Shown: positions 1-9,611, counted from the first letter of the stretch. The stretch is DNA of 30,000 nt from Salpingoeca rosetta (GCF_000188695.1 NW_004754925.1:1809870-1839869), one strand, 5' to 3'. The notes: a model not told the origin generated them from the letters alone. Numbers and translations: made by a program.

Positions 1-95
1 TTGCTGATTCTGACCCTCACCTCCTCGTTTTTTCCGTCCCCCCCCCCTTATTCCTCTGTGCTCTGTGCTATGTGCTCTGTGCTCTGCGCGTGCAG

Positions 96-191
96 GCGGA
101 AAAGTTTCAGTTCCCAGAGACCATGTTCCCATATGAGGAGAGCGAGGAGGACACGCCAGCACCAGCGTCATCTGCCAGCGCGCAGTCGTAA
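96..191 (+). CDS. C-terminal exon of an unidentified gene (5' part outside window)
   Basis: A pyrimidine-rich stretch ending in tgcag at 91-95 looks like a 3' splice site. The frame that follows stays open for 31 codons and stops at TAA 189-191. The encoded tail begins AEKFQFPETMFPYEESEED and ends in a Pro/Ala/Ser-rich tail. Its acidic cluster and low-complexity end look like a protein C-terminus, and it ends before the repeat-rich spacer. The reading phase is inferred because the upstream exon is not in the window. I do not recognise the family, and nothing here indicates a function. Confidence 0.55.
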   Translation, partial: AEKFQFPETMFPYEESEEDTPAPASSASAQS

Positions 192-713
<522 letters not shown>

Positions 714-1370
714 ATGAGCAGCGGTAGCAGAGGCGGACTGAGCAAGGACACGCAGGCGCTTGTTGCGCAGATGATGGCCGACTCCAAGCTCACGGCGTTC
801 CAGCGCCGGCAACTGGAGGCAAAGATGAAGGCGGGCAAGGCGTTACCAACCAAGGTGGACCCCACATCATCAGCGCAGAGGCCCGACCCAACGAAGCGGC
901 AAGCCGGCGCACGTAAGCCCGCGAGAAAGCCCAGCGTGGACAAGATCCAGCACAGGAAGCCGCTGTCGGCCATTGTCTCGTCCACGGGCGGGTATGCGCG
1001 GCCCAAGTACGAGGCGCAGCCGGGGAAGGATCGCGGCCTGGCACGCGAGCAGCTGGCGGATGAGCTTGCCTTTGGCAAGGACATCGCCCAGGCGAAGCAG
1101 GCCATCCGCGAGAAGGGCAGAACCGCGTCGCGCGCATCAACCACAGCACAGCCGCCGCAGCGCGTGCAAACGGAGCCCCAGGTTGACCTGTTTGACATCT
1201 TGGTGCAGGAGATTGAGGAGCGGCAGGAGCACCTAAACGAGCTGCGGCAGGCGCGGCACGACCCACAGGCCATTGCGCGCGTCAAGGCAGAGATCTCGCA
1301 GCGCATCCGCCAGCTGGAATTGCTCGATCGCCAACGGTCCCAGGGCATCCGCAAACACAACCCAGCATGA
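714..1370 (+). CDS. UPF0193 (EVG1/C22orf23) family protein
   Basis: An uninterrupted 218-aa frame. I recognise it as UPF0193, the family of human C22orf23, by the N-terminal block MMADSKLTAFQRRQ followed by a K/G/ALP segment and PTSS. The C-terminal block, with DLFDILVQEIEERQEHL and EISQRIRQLELLDRQRS, corresponds to the conserved helical end of the family. Length is close to the roughly 217 aa of the human protein. The charged middle (residues about 55-110) is likely disordered and the last 60 residues are probably coiled coil. The ATG at 714 is chosen because family similarity begins about 15 residues later and because upstream sequence in frame is CA repeat. The family has no established biochemical role; its expression in animals is associated with ciliated and testicular tissue, so a flagellar role is an inference. 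Confidence 0.85.
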   Translation: MSSGSRGGLSKDTQALVAQMMADSKLTAFQRRQLEAKMKAGKALPTKVDPTSSAQRPDPTKRQAGARKPARKPSVDKIQHRKPLSAIVSSTGGYARPKYEAQPGKDRGLAREQLADELAFGKDIAQAKQAIREKGRTASRASTTAQPPQRVQTEPQVDLFDILVQEIEERQEHLNELRQARHDPQAIARVKAEISQRIRQLELLDRQRSQGIRKHNPA

Positions 1371-1896
1371 AAGCAGGAGAGGATGGGTGTACATTGTGTG
1401 TGTGTGTGGGGGGGGGGGTGTCTGTGTCTGTGTGTTTGTGTGTGTGTGTGTCTGTCTGCGTATTTGTGCGCGCGTGTGTCTACATGTCTGTCTGTCGACA
1501 AGAGAAAGAGAGCGAGCGAGTGAGAGAGTGAGAGAGAGAGAGATGGGCATAGAGTGTGTATTTCTTTGTGTGTATGTATGTGTGTATGTGTGTGTGTGTG
1601 TATGTGTGTGTGTATGTGTATGTGTGTGTGGCTGCTTTCTTTTCCACCAACTCCCCCCCCCCCTTTTCCCTTTCTCTCTCTGTCCCCCCCCCCCCTCTCT
1701 CTCTCTGCATCTCTGTGCGCGTGCGTGGGTGCGCTAAGCTTGAAGTTCGTTCCAAGGACCACGATCGCCCTGTCCTCTTCCTCTCCTTCTCTCCCTTCCC
1801 TTTCCTCCGGCATCCTTGAGTCGCTGCCCTGTTACGTTGACTTTCCCTGCCCACACCTGCTTCCCATGTCTTTCTCCACCGCCTTTACCTGTCGTC

Positions 1897-1898
<2 letters not shown>

Positions 1899-1945
<47 letters not shown>
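1899..1945. repeat. (CA)n microsatellite
   Basis: About 47 bp of pure CA repeat in the spacer between the UPF0193 and SMKR1-like genes. Confidence 0.95.
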
Positions 1946-1948
<3 letters not shown>

Positions 1949-2095
1949 TTGCTTTTGCTGCACGTTCGTTACACTGCTGGAGTTCCTTCTCCCCCGTACC
2001 TCTGGTGTACAGGCTTCCGTGCTCTTGGCACATTATGGCGATGGGCTTGGTGTTTCTTGTGTACTCATTTATTCACTGCTACGTCTCTTGTACAG

Positions 2096-2146
2096 CTGAC
2101 AGAGATGGCATTCATACAGCCCCGCCCAACGAACGATGACGAGTGA
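2096..2146 (+). CDS. Possible orphan terminal exon (17 codons)
   Basis: A pyrimidine-rich tract ends in tcttgtacag at 2095. A short open frame follows (LTEMAFIQPRPTNDDE) and stops at TGA 2144-2146. The composition looks coding, with an acidic end. No upstream exon could be identified: the UPF0193 frame ends at its own stop at 1370 where the family normally ends. It may be an alternative 3' exon, a relic, or chance. No function can be proposed. Confidence 0.22.
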   Translation: MTEMAFIQPRPTNDDE

Positions 2147-2436
2147 AGCCCATGCAAAGTTATGACGTGGCTACCACGCATACATACATACATTCACACA
2201 GAGAATGCACACGCGCACACACACACACACTCTCTCTCGCTCACTTTAACAAGCCCTCACACACGAAGGCACTAAGATGCACACAGGCACACCCACAATA
2301 CACACACGCACTCACGCACCTACACATACACACTGAGGGAGGCTAAGGAGGGTCTTGGCTAACGGGGGAAGGGCCCTAAACAGGACAGGAGGGACATGGC
2401 GGCTCCATGTAGCTGCTGCTGCTGCTGCTGCTGCCA

Positions 2437-3210
2437 CTACTTCTTTTTCTTCTTTCCGCCCTTCTTCTTCTTCTTCTTTCCGCCCCCTTTCTTCTTCTTG
2501 CCTCCGAAAGGCCAAAAGAACCCTTTGCGGTGCAGGAAGTCCTGCAGGAGCGTGTGTGAAACGATGGTGTACATGAGCGTGGACCTGTGAGCTTTGCCAT
2601 GGCACTGTGTGTCTGTGTGTGTGTGTGTGGTTGCATTTGTCCTTTTGGCGACAGGCACACACAAGGGAAGCTTCCAAGGCATGAGCGGCAGTCGCACCTG
2701 CACGTTGTGACTCTCCCAGACGTCCTCATCGGTGACGAAGGTGGCTTCCGCTGGCGCAACCTTATTGCTCTTCTTCAGCCCCTTCTTCTTCTTCTTCTTG
2801 CCTCCCTTCTTTTTCTTCACAGGCTGCCAAAAGGTCCATGTGCAAATTAACACAACAGAAACGGGTGAGCGTGTTCTACAAGCGAGCGTGCATGGGAAGC
2901 GAGCGTGTTCGACAAGCGAGCGCGTATGGGAAGCGAGCGTATTTGGGAAGCATGGGTCATGCAAGTCCATCAGCGATCACGGCCAGCGACAAGCGCAGAA
3001 AGAGCACATATGCACATACACACACACATACACAGACACATATACACATACACATATACACATACACAGTGTACATGTGTGGACCGATTCCACTCCACTC
3101 TCCCTCATTCCTCAGCCCCGCTCACAACCCATCCCTCCCATCCCTCGCGCAAACCCAATCAAAACAAGGCAAGGTCGAGCAGCAGCAGGACAGCCCAAAA
3201 CACACACCAT
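2437..3210 (-). CDS. SMKR1-like: Small lysine-rich protein, SMKR1-like (spliced)
   Basis: Minus-strand model with three exons: 3210-3208 (ATG only), 2823-2663 and 2584-2437. It gives 103 aa. The first intron ends cttttggcag and the second starts gtgtgtg and ends ctcacag; splitting codon TT|G keeps the frame. The protein starts MPVKKKKGG, has Lys/Gly runs at both ends, and in the middle carries YTIVSHTLLQDFLHRKGFFW followed by PFGGKKKKG. That matches the conserved core of animal small lysine-rich protein 1 (tyrosine, isoleucine, H-x5-D/C, LHxRGFxWP and a Lys-rich tail). Exons 2 and 3 are well supported. The ATG exon is inferred from the need for an in-frame start and from the nearest ATG|gt. 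SMKR1 is a little-studied protein; a flagellar association is inferred from lineage distribution, not shown here. It is convergent with the UPF0193 gene. Confidence 0.68.
2867..2951. repeat. 34-bp tandem repeat, about 2.5 copies
   Basis: Units starting gagcgtgttc at 2867 and 2901, with a third partial copy at 2935. Copies differ by a few substitutions. The array lies within the proposed first intron of the SMKR1-like gene. Confidence 0.8.
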
Positions 3211-3286
3211 TTTCAGCTGTTGGGAAGGCAAAATTTATGCTGTCGTGTTGCAGCCAAGCCGCGCAACGCTGCGAAGCGCTCCTCTA

Positions 3287-3347
3287 ACTGCTCTGAATCA
3301 CATCACAGCACACAGTCCCACTGCTCTGAATCACAGCACACAGTCTC
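3287..3347. repeat. Imperfect direct duplication (about 28-33 bp)
   Basis: Two neighbouring copies of actgctctgaatcac...agcacacagtc at 3287 and 3320. The left copy carries an extra 5 bp. It lies upstream of the proposed SMKR1-like first exon. Confidence 0.75.
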
Positions 3348-3456
3348 ACATCAAAGTCATCATCACACGTTTCGATACCTCGGTTTAATCTCGGTTTCAC
3401 CAACATAGAGAGAGGGGGGGGGCTGTGAAAGCGACCACTTAGAGAGAGAGAGAGAC

Positions 3457-3551
3457 AGACAGAGAGAACAATCGCACACCCGGTGTCACACAGCACAAGA
3501 CAGAGAGAACAATCGCACACCCGGTGTCACACAGCACAAGACAGAGACAAG
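3457..3551. repeat. 41-bp tandem duplication
   Basis: Identical 41-bp units at 3457-3497 and 3498-3538, followed by a short partial third copy. The unit begins agacagagagaacaatcgca. It is preceded by a GA-repeat run. Confidence 0.93.
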
Positions 3552-4249
3552 AAGCCAAGCATGGACAGAAAAAAAAAAGAGGTTGCCACATGGAAAGAGA
3601 CAACTTGGAAAAAAAACAGTCCACACGGCGGAAAGCAGCACAGATAACACGCACCACACGCACTCTTTCACTCGAATACTCAAACCACTAATCAAGATCA
3701 GCAACGACGACAACAACACATCAAGGCAGGCAGGCAACAGCAGGAATGGCAGCAAACGAATCCAGCTATTAGGAGCGATAGCATGTAGGCACGGAGCAAG
3801 GTAGGTAGGTAGCAAAGGGGCATAGAGCGGGTAGCATTTCAATCAGCGTACTACGATTTAAAAGAGCCGGACAGGGATCAGTCAATCACACAACAGCCCA
3901 CCACAGAGCGTATTGGTTGGAGAGGTAAGGGGGGGGCACTCTTAGGTCGCATTGGCAATAGGCTTGAGGGGGATCGAACCCGACACACTCTCTCACACAC
4001 ACACGCACGGGTAGTAGCAGTGTGGTCCGAGAGAAATGGGGGGGGGGAGTGTACAGAGGAAGGTGGGTGGCAAGCGCGGCGTCAAAAGAGCCGACTGCAC
4101 TGTGCAACAAGAGGGGTGTGCACAAACTTCAACCAAAAAGAAAAAAAAATACACCGACACATAGGCACGCGATGGCTGCGTGCACGACGAGACAACACCT
4201 CTGAACAGGGAAGAGAGCGAAAAAAATGTGGGTCACAAAGGTGAATATG

Positions 4250-4539
4250 GCGCAAATGAAGCACGGCAGCAACATGCAAGAAACCGCACGCGTGCACATG
4301 TCAAGACCTGCTTCCCGCCAAACCAGCCATAAGGGGGAAAGTCAAAATCAATGACAGCACACGCAACTGCGCCCTCACAACGTTACGCCACAAAGCGCAA
4401 ATGAAGCACGGCAGCAACATGCAAGAAACCGCACGCGTGCACATGTCAAGACCTGCTTCCCGCCAAACCAGCCATAAGGGGGAAAGTCAAAATCAATGAC
4501 AGCACACGCAACTGCGCCCTCACAACGCTACGCCACAAG
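4250..4539. repeat. 145-bp near-perfect tandem duplication
   Basis: Two head-to-tail copies, 4250-4394 and 4395-4539, beginning gcgcaaatgaagcacggcag. The only difference I see is T at 4383 versus C at 4528. No coding potential is evident in the unit. The near identity indicates a recent duplication, or an assembly collapse/expansion artefact. Confidence 0.95.
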
Positions 4540-5721
4540 GATCATACGCGAGCGGGTCTGCACTAACGTAAGCTAGCCCAAGGAAACACGAGAAAAAAAA
4601 ACAAGAACAAACAAGAAGTAGGCAAAGAAAAAAAACAGGCGTGTGTACAAGGGGTTTCTTTGAGGCCATATAAGCGGCAGCTCGATGCATGTGCGTGACC
4701 ATCAGTGACACAACACACAACGAGATGCCCAAGCGTCGCATAACGCAGCTAGTGTCGCCCGAGGGGAAAGAAGAAACAAACAAATACACCTGATAAGCAC
4801 TGCAACCCGACAATGACAACGACAACGTCGGGAAGCCGAAGGTGCACAGCAAAATACGCGGCGTGTAAAGCGGTGGGTTAAAAAAATGGCAAGGGAAAGG
4901 AAAAAAGACAACAGAGAAAAAATATGGGGCGTGAGCCATTGATGCATCTGGGAACGGCCAAATGCACACGAAGCGCTTAGAGCACGAGACGCAGGGGGAG
5001 GAGGCACTGGCGCAATGAAAACCAACAAGTACACCAGCAACGCCAAAAAGAAAGAAAAAGAAAGAAAAAGAAAGATAAAACGGGAGGTGAAAGGAATGAA
5101 ATGCAACAACAAGAACACACAGGAAAAGGATGCGAAATGGGGCTCATCGCTTTGCCCAGCAACTGTCACGACAGAAGCCGAAATCGAAACAAGGATGGGG
5201 TGCATGCCCCTCCTTCACGTTCTCCGCCATCAAAGAAAGCAACAAAGCTCAGGAAGGGGCAAAGGGAGAGACAAAAATATCAGCACTACCAGCGGCATTG
5301 GGGCAGATACGCTGGTGCTGGAAGGGGCTGTGACTGCCGTTGAAGCGAGGGAAAGACAAAAAAGAAGGGAAACAGAGGACACGAGAGCAAAGGAAACCAG
5401 GTGTCAGGGGTCACACGAAGCAACCGAAGAAGGGCGACGGTGGAATGAAGCATCGATCGAGAGAGTTCTCGGGTCAGCCGCATGAGCCTGAGCTGAGGCG
5501 GAGGGCGGATGGCACCGAGCGAAGAAGGAAAAAAAACACACACACACACATGCCCCGCGATGGTTCTTGTCGGTGGAAAGCTGTTGTGCGTGGTGGAAGC
5601 AGCCATGATCAAAGCTGGGCCGTGATATGGCGGGGAAAGCTGAGGTTGCGCTTTTATGTTGATGTGCTGTGTACAAAGTGCGCTTGTGTGTACACGTGAC
5701 GCCTGGTAGAAACCCACCCGT

Positions 5722-8271
5722 TCACCAGACATCGCTCGAGTACCAGCTAGAGTGGCTGTTGGAAGAAAGGCCGCTCACAGCCTGATCGCTGGGAAGCGGC
5801 ATGGCAGCAAATGAGGCAGCGAGCGAGGCGTCAGGTGCAGCATTGTTTGCCGTCCGGCTTGGTTGTTGCTGATGCTGATGCTGATGCTGGGGTGGCTGTT
5901 GCTGCTGGGGTGGCTGCTCCTGGCCCTCGTCCAGTGGCGTGTTGGCAGCCTCCTTCCAAGGCTCTGCCGGGATTGGGGCCATGAAGGACGAGCCGCGGTG
6001 GTGTGCGCTGGAGGCGGCAGTAGCATTGCTTGATGATGGGGTCGCGTCATCAGAGCGAGGCTGCTGCGTAGCGCCAGACTGGGATCCAGAGCCAGAGCCG
6101 TACTTGGCCAGGACGGCCTCGCGGTCAGCGTGGATGCTGCCGGGTGCAGACGCCAGCCTGGAGCGCGCGCCACCGTAGCTGGAGACGCTGGTGGTACGGG
6201 AGCTGGGCTGGCTGCTGCGGTCCGCCTCTGCAGCTGGAGGCTGGTACGGCTGCTGGAACGCGTTCTGAGATGCCATGGGGAACGCGTGCTGGGCTGGGGG
6301 CATGGGCCGCTGTGGCGCAAACCGGTCACGCATGCCGTGGGAGAGCTCAAAGGGGAAGACGCTGTCGTACGGCGCCTGGAAGTCCATTGGCTGCTGCGGC
6401 GGGAAACCCTGCATCATGCCTGCGTTGACATTTGGCGGGAAGCCGTTGAAGCGGGGGCGGCGGAACCGCGCACCCATCATAAAGGGGTCCGCGTCGACTT
6501 CGCCGGCGCCGACCGAGTGGCGGCGGTGCATGTTTGGGCTGAGCCCGCCCGAGCCACCGGGTCCACGGTGCGGCATGCCTCCACCAGCAGGGCCCATCAT
6601 GACAGATGGGGTTGGGGTTGGCCCAGAGGACACGCTGCGCGACCCCTGACCGGCCTTGAAGGTGATGCGCTCCTTGAAGGGATCCAGGAAGTGGATGGTG
6701 ACGTATGCGTTGAAGCGCTCCTTGAGGTCGCGGAACTTGCCCGAGAGGCTCTGCTCCCACGACCACACGCGCACGCGCCAGCCGTGCTGGATGGCGCGTT
6801 CGGCCAGGCGCGGGAAGGACTCGTTGCCCTCCACCTCGTTGCCGTCGCCCGTGGCCAGCACCAGCGTCTGCGGGTTGGCGCCCGAGTTGGCCACCTCGTC
6901 AATCTTGGCCGCAATGACGTTGTGCATGGAGGCGTCGCTGCGGTCCAGCAGGGTGCGGTAGTGGTTGTTCTCCCACTCGTGCCAGATGCGGCCAGAGTGC
7001 GGGTTTGTGCCGGCGACGGCGCGGAAGGCGCAGGGCATGTTGTCCTCGATAATCTCGCACAGGGCGCGGATGTTGACGCGGACGGCGAGGTCGCGCACGC
7101 TGCCTTCAAGCTGGGCCCCGATGAAGATGTTGCTGTTGTCCACAAAGATGTAGGCAAGGCTGTGGGGCGGGGCAGAGGCGGCCCGGCCTGCCATGTGCGG
7201 ACTCGTGCGATGGGACAGGTGGGGCGACGGCTGCGCCGTGTGCGAGGCGCTGGCGGAGGAGGACATGGTGCCCATGCCAGAGTACCGCATGTCCGTGTTG
7301 GAGGACATGCCCGGCAGGCTGTGGGTGCTGCCGGCGCTGTTGTGACGGCTGTCCTCCTGTGGGGCGCCGCCGTAGCCGGCCTCAAACGAGGACTGGCGGC
7401 CAAACCCGTCGGAGCCTGTCTGGCCGTACGCGGAGTGGTGGCCCTCCTCCTGCAGCGAGCCGAGCCCCTTTGACCCGCTGGAAGCGGATGATGACGCCGG
7501 CGCAGTGGGGCGGGATGTTGAGTGCATGACCGCACTGGACACGGGCGGCGTGGTGGGCAGGTGCTCGAGCTTGACCGAGTCTGCCAGGCGCTGCAGCGCG
7601 TCGCGCGCATGCTGCACGCTGTCCTTGGTGCCCCTGACGAGGAGCTCCGCCAGGTTGTCGCAGCTGTCCAGGTCTGAGCAGCACGTGATGTAGGTGATGT
7701 TGGTGAGAAGCTGGAACTTCTGGAGCAGAGACTCGTGGCTGATGAGGATGCGCGCTGCGACAAGCGGAACTCGAATGGTGGCCTTGGTGGCCTTGACCGC
7801 GGTTGCCTTGACAGCGAGGGAGAGTTGCTCGTGCAGGACGGAGAGCTTCTGCTGCTGCTGCTGTTGCTGCTGTCGCTGGAGGTCTTGACGAGAAAAGAGG
7901 GGTGCGTTTGGAATCAAGCCCCTAGGGTTGTACGAGACTGGGTTTTGCTGGGAGTGTGAGTGGTGCTGGTGCTGGTGCTGGTGCTGGTGCTGGTGCTGGT
8001 GCTGCTGCTGATGATGATGCTGTCCTGGTTGCTGCTGGTGCTGAAGTTGTTGCTGCTGGTGCTGCTGGTGCTGAAGTGGTGCTTGAGGCATCTGACGCCC
8101 GAGTTGCTGCTGTTGCTGGTGTTGCTGGTGTTGCTGATGGTGAAGCGACGTGGGCACGGGGATGTCGGGAGATTGGTGACTCTGTGATGGAGAGTTGACG
8201 GTGGAGTCCATCACATCGTCGAGGTCGTGCATGATTGTGCGCTCCCGCTCATCATGGATGTGGTCCGCCAT
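5722..8271 (-). CDS. NYN-domain (PIN-like nuclease) protein with KH-like segment
   Basis: Single-exon 849-aa frame, ATG at 8271-8269 and TGA at 5724-5722. The N-terminus (about 1-145) is Gln/His-rich. Residues about 160-235 resemble a KH fold: IRVPLVAARILI, a degenerate loop without GxxG, then an ELLVRGTKDSVQHARDALQR strand-helix end. Residues about 371-538 form a NYN domain: hydrophobic strand then VDNSN (Asp378), LLDRSD, LATGDGNE (Asp476), then a GWRVRVWSW strand. The conserved acidic residues suggest metal-dependent RNase chemistry as in LabA/MARF1-type NYN proteins. The rest is disordered Ser/Gly/Met/Pro-rich sequence with two further Gln/His runs near the C-terminus. I infer a cytoplasmic RNA-binding/RNA-cleaving regulator. 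The KH assignment is tentative; the NYN assignment is firm. Long frames on the opposite strand here are shadows of GC-rich third positions. Confidence 0.88.
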   Translation of the reverse strand: MADHIHDERERTIMHDLDDVMDSTVNSPSQSHQSPDIPVPTSLHHQQHQQHQQQQQLGRQMPQAPLQHQQHQQQQLQHQQQPGQHHHQQQHQHQHQHQHQHQHHSHSQQNPVSYNPRGLIPNAPLFSRQDLQRQQQQQQQQKLSVLHEQLSLAVKATAVKATKATIRVPLVAARILISHESLLQKFQLLTNITYITCCSDLDSCDNLAELLVRGTKDSVQHARDALQRLADSVKLEHLPTTPPVSSAVMHSTSRPTAPASSSASSGSKGLGSLQEEGHHSAYGQTGSDGFGRQSSFEAGYGGAPQEDSRHNSAGSTHSLPGMSSNTDMRYSGMGTMSSSASASHTAQPSPHLSHRTSPHMAGRAASAPPHSLAYIFVDNSNIFIGAQLEGSVRDLAVRVNIRALCEIIEDNMPCAFRAVAGTNPHSGRIWHEWENNHYRTLLDRSDASMHNVIAAKIDEVANSGANPQTLVLATGDGNEVEGNESFPRLAERAIQHGWRVRVWSWEQSLSGKFRDLKERFNAYVTIHFLDPFKERITFKAGQGSRSVSSGPTPTPSVMMGPAGGGMPHRGPGGSGGLSPNMHRRHSVGAGEVDADPFMMGARFRRPRFNGFPPNVNAGMMQGFPPQQPMDFQAPYDSVFPFELSHGMRDRFAPQRPMPPAQHAFPMASQNAFQQPYQPPAAEADRSSQPSSRTTSVSSYGGARSRLASAPGSIHADREAVLAKYGSGSGSQSGATQQPRSDDATPSSSNATAASSAHHRGSSFMAPIPAEPWKEAANTPLDEGQEQPPQQQQPPQHQHQHQQQPSRTANNAAPDASLAASFAAMPLPSDQAVSGLSSNSHSSWYSSDVW

Positions 8272-9125
8272 GGGTCGGATAGCGGTCAGTTAGAAGCAAA
8301 CGCGGTTCTAGTGTTGGCGGGGAAATGGCCAGCACGAACTACACGACACGACACCTGAAGCGGCCAGCGAACACGCGAACACGCGAACGCGTTTGTACGA
8401 AAAGCGTTGTGGAGTGAGTGAGGCGTGTGCGAACGGTAAAGAGGGTGGGGACACGCGAGGACGTGGCAGATGTTGCCACGTCTACACACACGAATGTTTG
8501 CCTGATTGCGGACACAGTAGAAAAGACAGACGAGGGCGGTTTGCAACAACAACAACAACAACAACAACAACACAAACAAGCGACAGCCGGCAAACGCAAA
8601 GCGGAGAAAACGACAACAGCAAACAGCTAACAACTTCAAGGTTGTCCACATATCATCACTGGCCAGCGCAAACTTACGCTTGCATACACCCGAGCGCGAG
8701 TGGATGGGTGTCGTGATGTGACGCACCTGAGCTCGCACGCGTGCGTTGACAAAAGGTGGAACTTCCAGAAAAGATTTGTAGGTGAGCGGCAAGCCACGTG
8801 CGGAACAGTGCAAATTATCTTTTCAGGGCGGTTCCGGGTAGTGTTGCACCAGCCTGCAGCAGTGAGCGTGCCTGAAGCGTGATTGTGTGCCGAGACAAGG
8901 GCGCAAGGTCGTGAGGAGGGAGGGGGTAAACAAATGCACGCAGCAGACGCACATGCGACAAGCACAACAAACACACAACACCCACGCACGCACGCACGCA
9001 CACGCGCACACAAAACAACACACACCAGCTGGGGAGAGGAAAATTGTTGAAGGTGAAGTGTGGAAGAAAAATGGTGAGCATCTTCTGAGAATAGCAATGC
9101 AGTTCAACATTGCACATTCTGGCAA

Positions 9126-9133
9126 TGACGTCA
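9126..9133. promoter_or_regulatory. Perfect CRE-type palindrome TGACGTCA
   Basis: The full 8-bp palindrome bound by CREB/ATF-class bZIP dimers occurs once, between two divergent genes. It is 529 bp from the + strand start at 9662 and about 855 bp from the - strand start at 8271. Function is inferred from motif and position only. Confidence 0.35.
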
Positions 9134-9508
9134 ATGTACCCAAACTGACGGGCCCAAGCCAGCTAAACTACCACGCGAGAGCGCGCAAAGAAGCGAAATC
9201 CACGACCGAGGCCTAGCGACGACGAAGAGGACGACGGGGAGTGAGAGGGAGACGAAGAGGTGAGTGTGTGTGAGTGTGTGTGAGTGTGTGTGAGTGTGTG
9301 TGACAGAGAGAGCTGAGGATACAAGTGGAGGCTGAGCCAAAGCAAGTCGTGGGGACCGAGTTCTTGGAAGAAGAATACAGCAGGTGTCAGAGGACATCAG
9401 GCTTGAGACACGGAGAAGAAGAAGAAGGAGAAGTAGAGGTGAGAACCACGACAACAGCACCGGCGACAGTACAAACAGGCTGACAGCAGCAGACGCTACA
9501 AGGCTACG

Positions 9509-9537
9509 ACAACAACAACAACAACAACAAGCGCAAT

Positions 9538-9577
<40 letters not shown>

Positions 9578-9611
9578 GCTGAGACAACAACAGCTGAGAC
9601 AACAACAACCA
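9509..9611 (+). repeat. (CAA)n-rich 5' leader of the USP-like gene
   Basis: Runs of CAA with short CAGCTGAGA interruptions, continuing into AAGAAGAACC repeats up to the ATG at 9662. I see no ATG between about 9500 and the start codon, so the presumed leader is long, unstructured and free of upstream starts. That composition is known to favour scanning by ribosomes. Confidence 0.7.

Larger units (their letters stand above)
1371..2436. other. Spacer between two convergent genes: microsatellites and possible 3' UTRs
   Basis: This region is filled with TG-rich (1395-1480, 1560-1630), C and CT-rich (1650-1710), (CA)n (1899-1945) and CA-rich (2185-2335) sequence. It should hold the 3' ends of the UPF0193 gene (+) and the SMKR1-like gene (-). 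The one coding-like fragment, at 2096-2146, is listed separately. A CAG/CTG run at about 2411-2431 lies just beyond the SMKR1-like stop codon. No AATAAA polyadenylation hexamer was noticed on either side. Confidence 0.6.
3211..5721. other. 2.5-kb gene-poor region, strongly T-poor on the + strand
   Basis: No convincing coding exon was found on either strand. It should contain the 5' UTR and promoter of the SMKR1-like gene (just right of 3210, transcribed leftward) and the 3' UTR of the NYN gene (left of 5722, also transcribed leftward). From about 3400 to 5480 the + strand is rich in A, G and C with few T, so the transcribed sense would be pyrimidine-rich. It holds GA runs (3441-3467), the 41-bp and 145-bp tandem duplications, and an AAAG-rich segment at 5045-5085. 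Open frames here have pyrimidine-driven Leu/Phe/Ser/Cys or purine-driven Lys/Glu composition and no recognisable domain. Confidence 0.55.

Noticed and set aside
3955..4000. tRNA-like T-loop (minus-strand GGGTTCGATCC)
   Set aside because: The flanking T-stem does not pair beyond three bases, and no anticodon arm or acceptor stem can be formed from neighbouring sequence.
3457..4539. CRISPR-like repeats
   Set aside because: The 41-bp and 145-bp units are directly adjacent tandem duplications without spacers, in a eukaryotic context.
5015..5485. Plus-strand 156-codon Lys/Glu-rich frame
   Set aside because: Its composition follows the purine-rich strand of the spacer; no domain, no splice support, no Kozak-like context that stands out.
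6130..7473. Plus-strand open frame of 447 codons opposite the NYN gene
   Set aside because: It is antisense to a clearly coding NYN domain; Ala/Gly/Val/Arg-rich composition is the expected shadow of GC-rich third positions.
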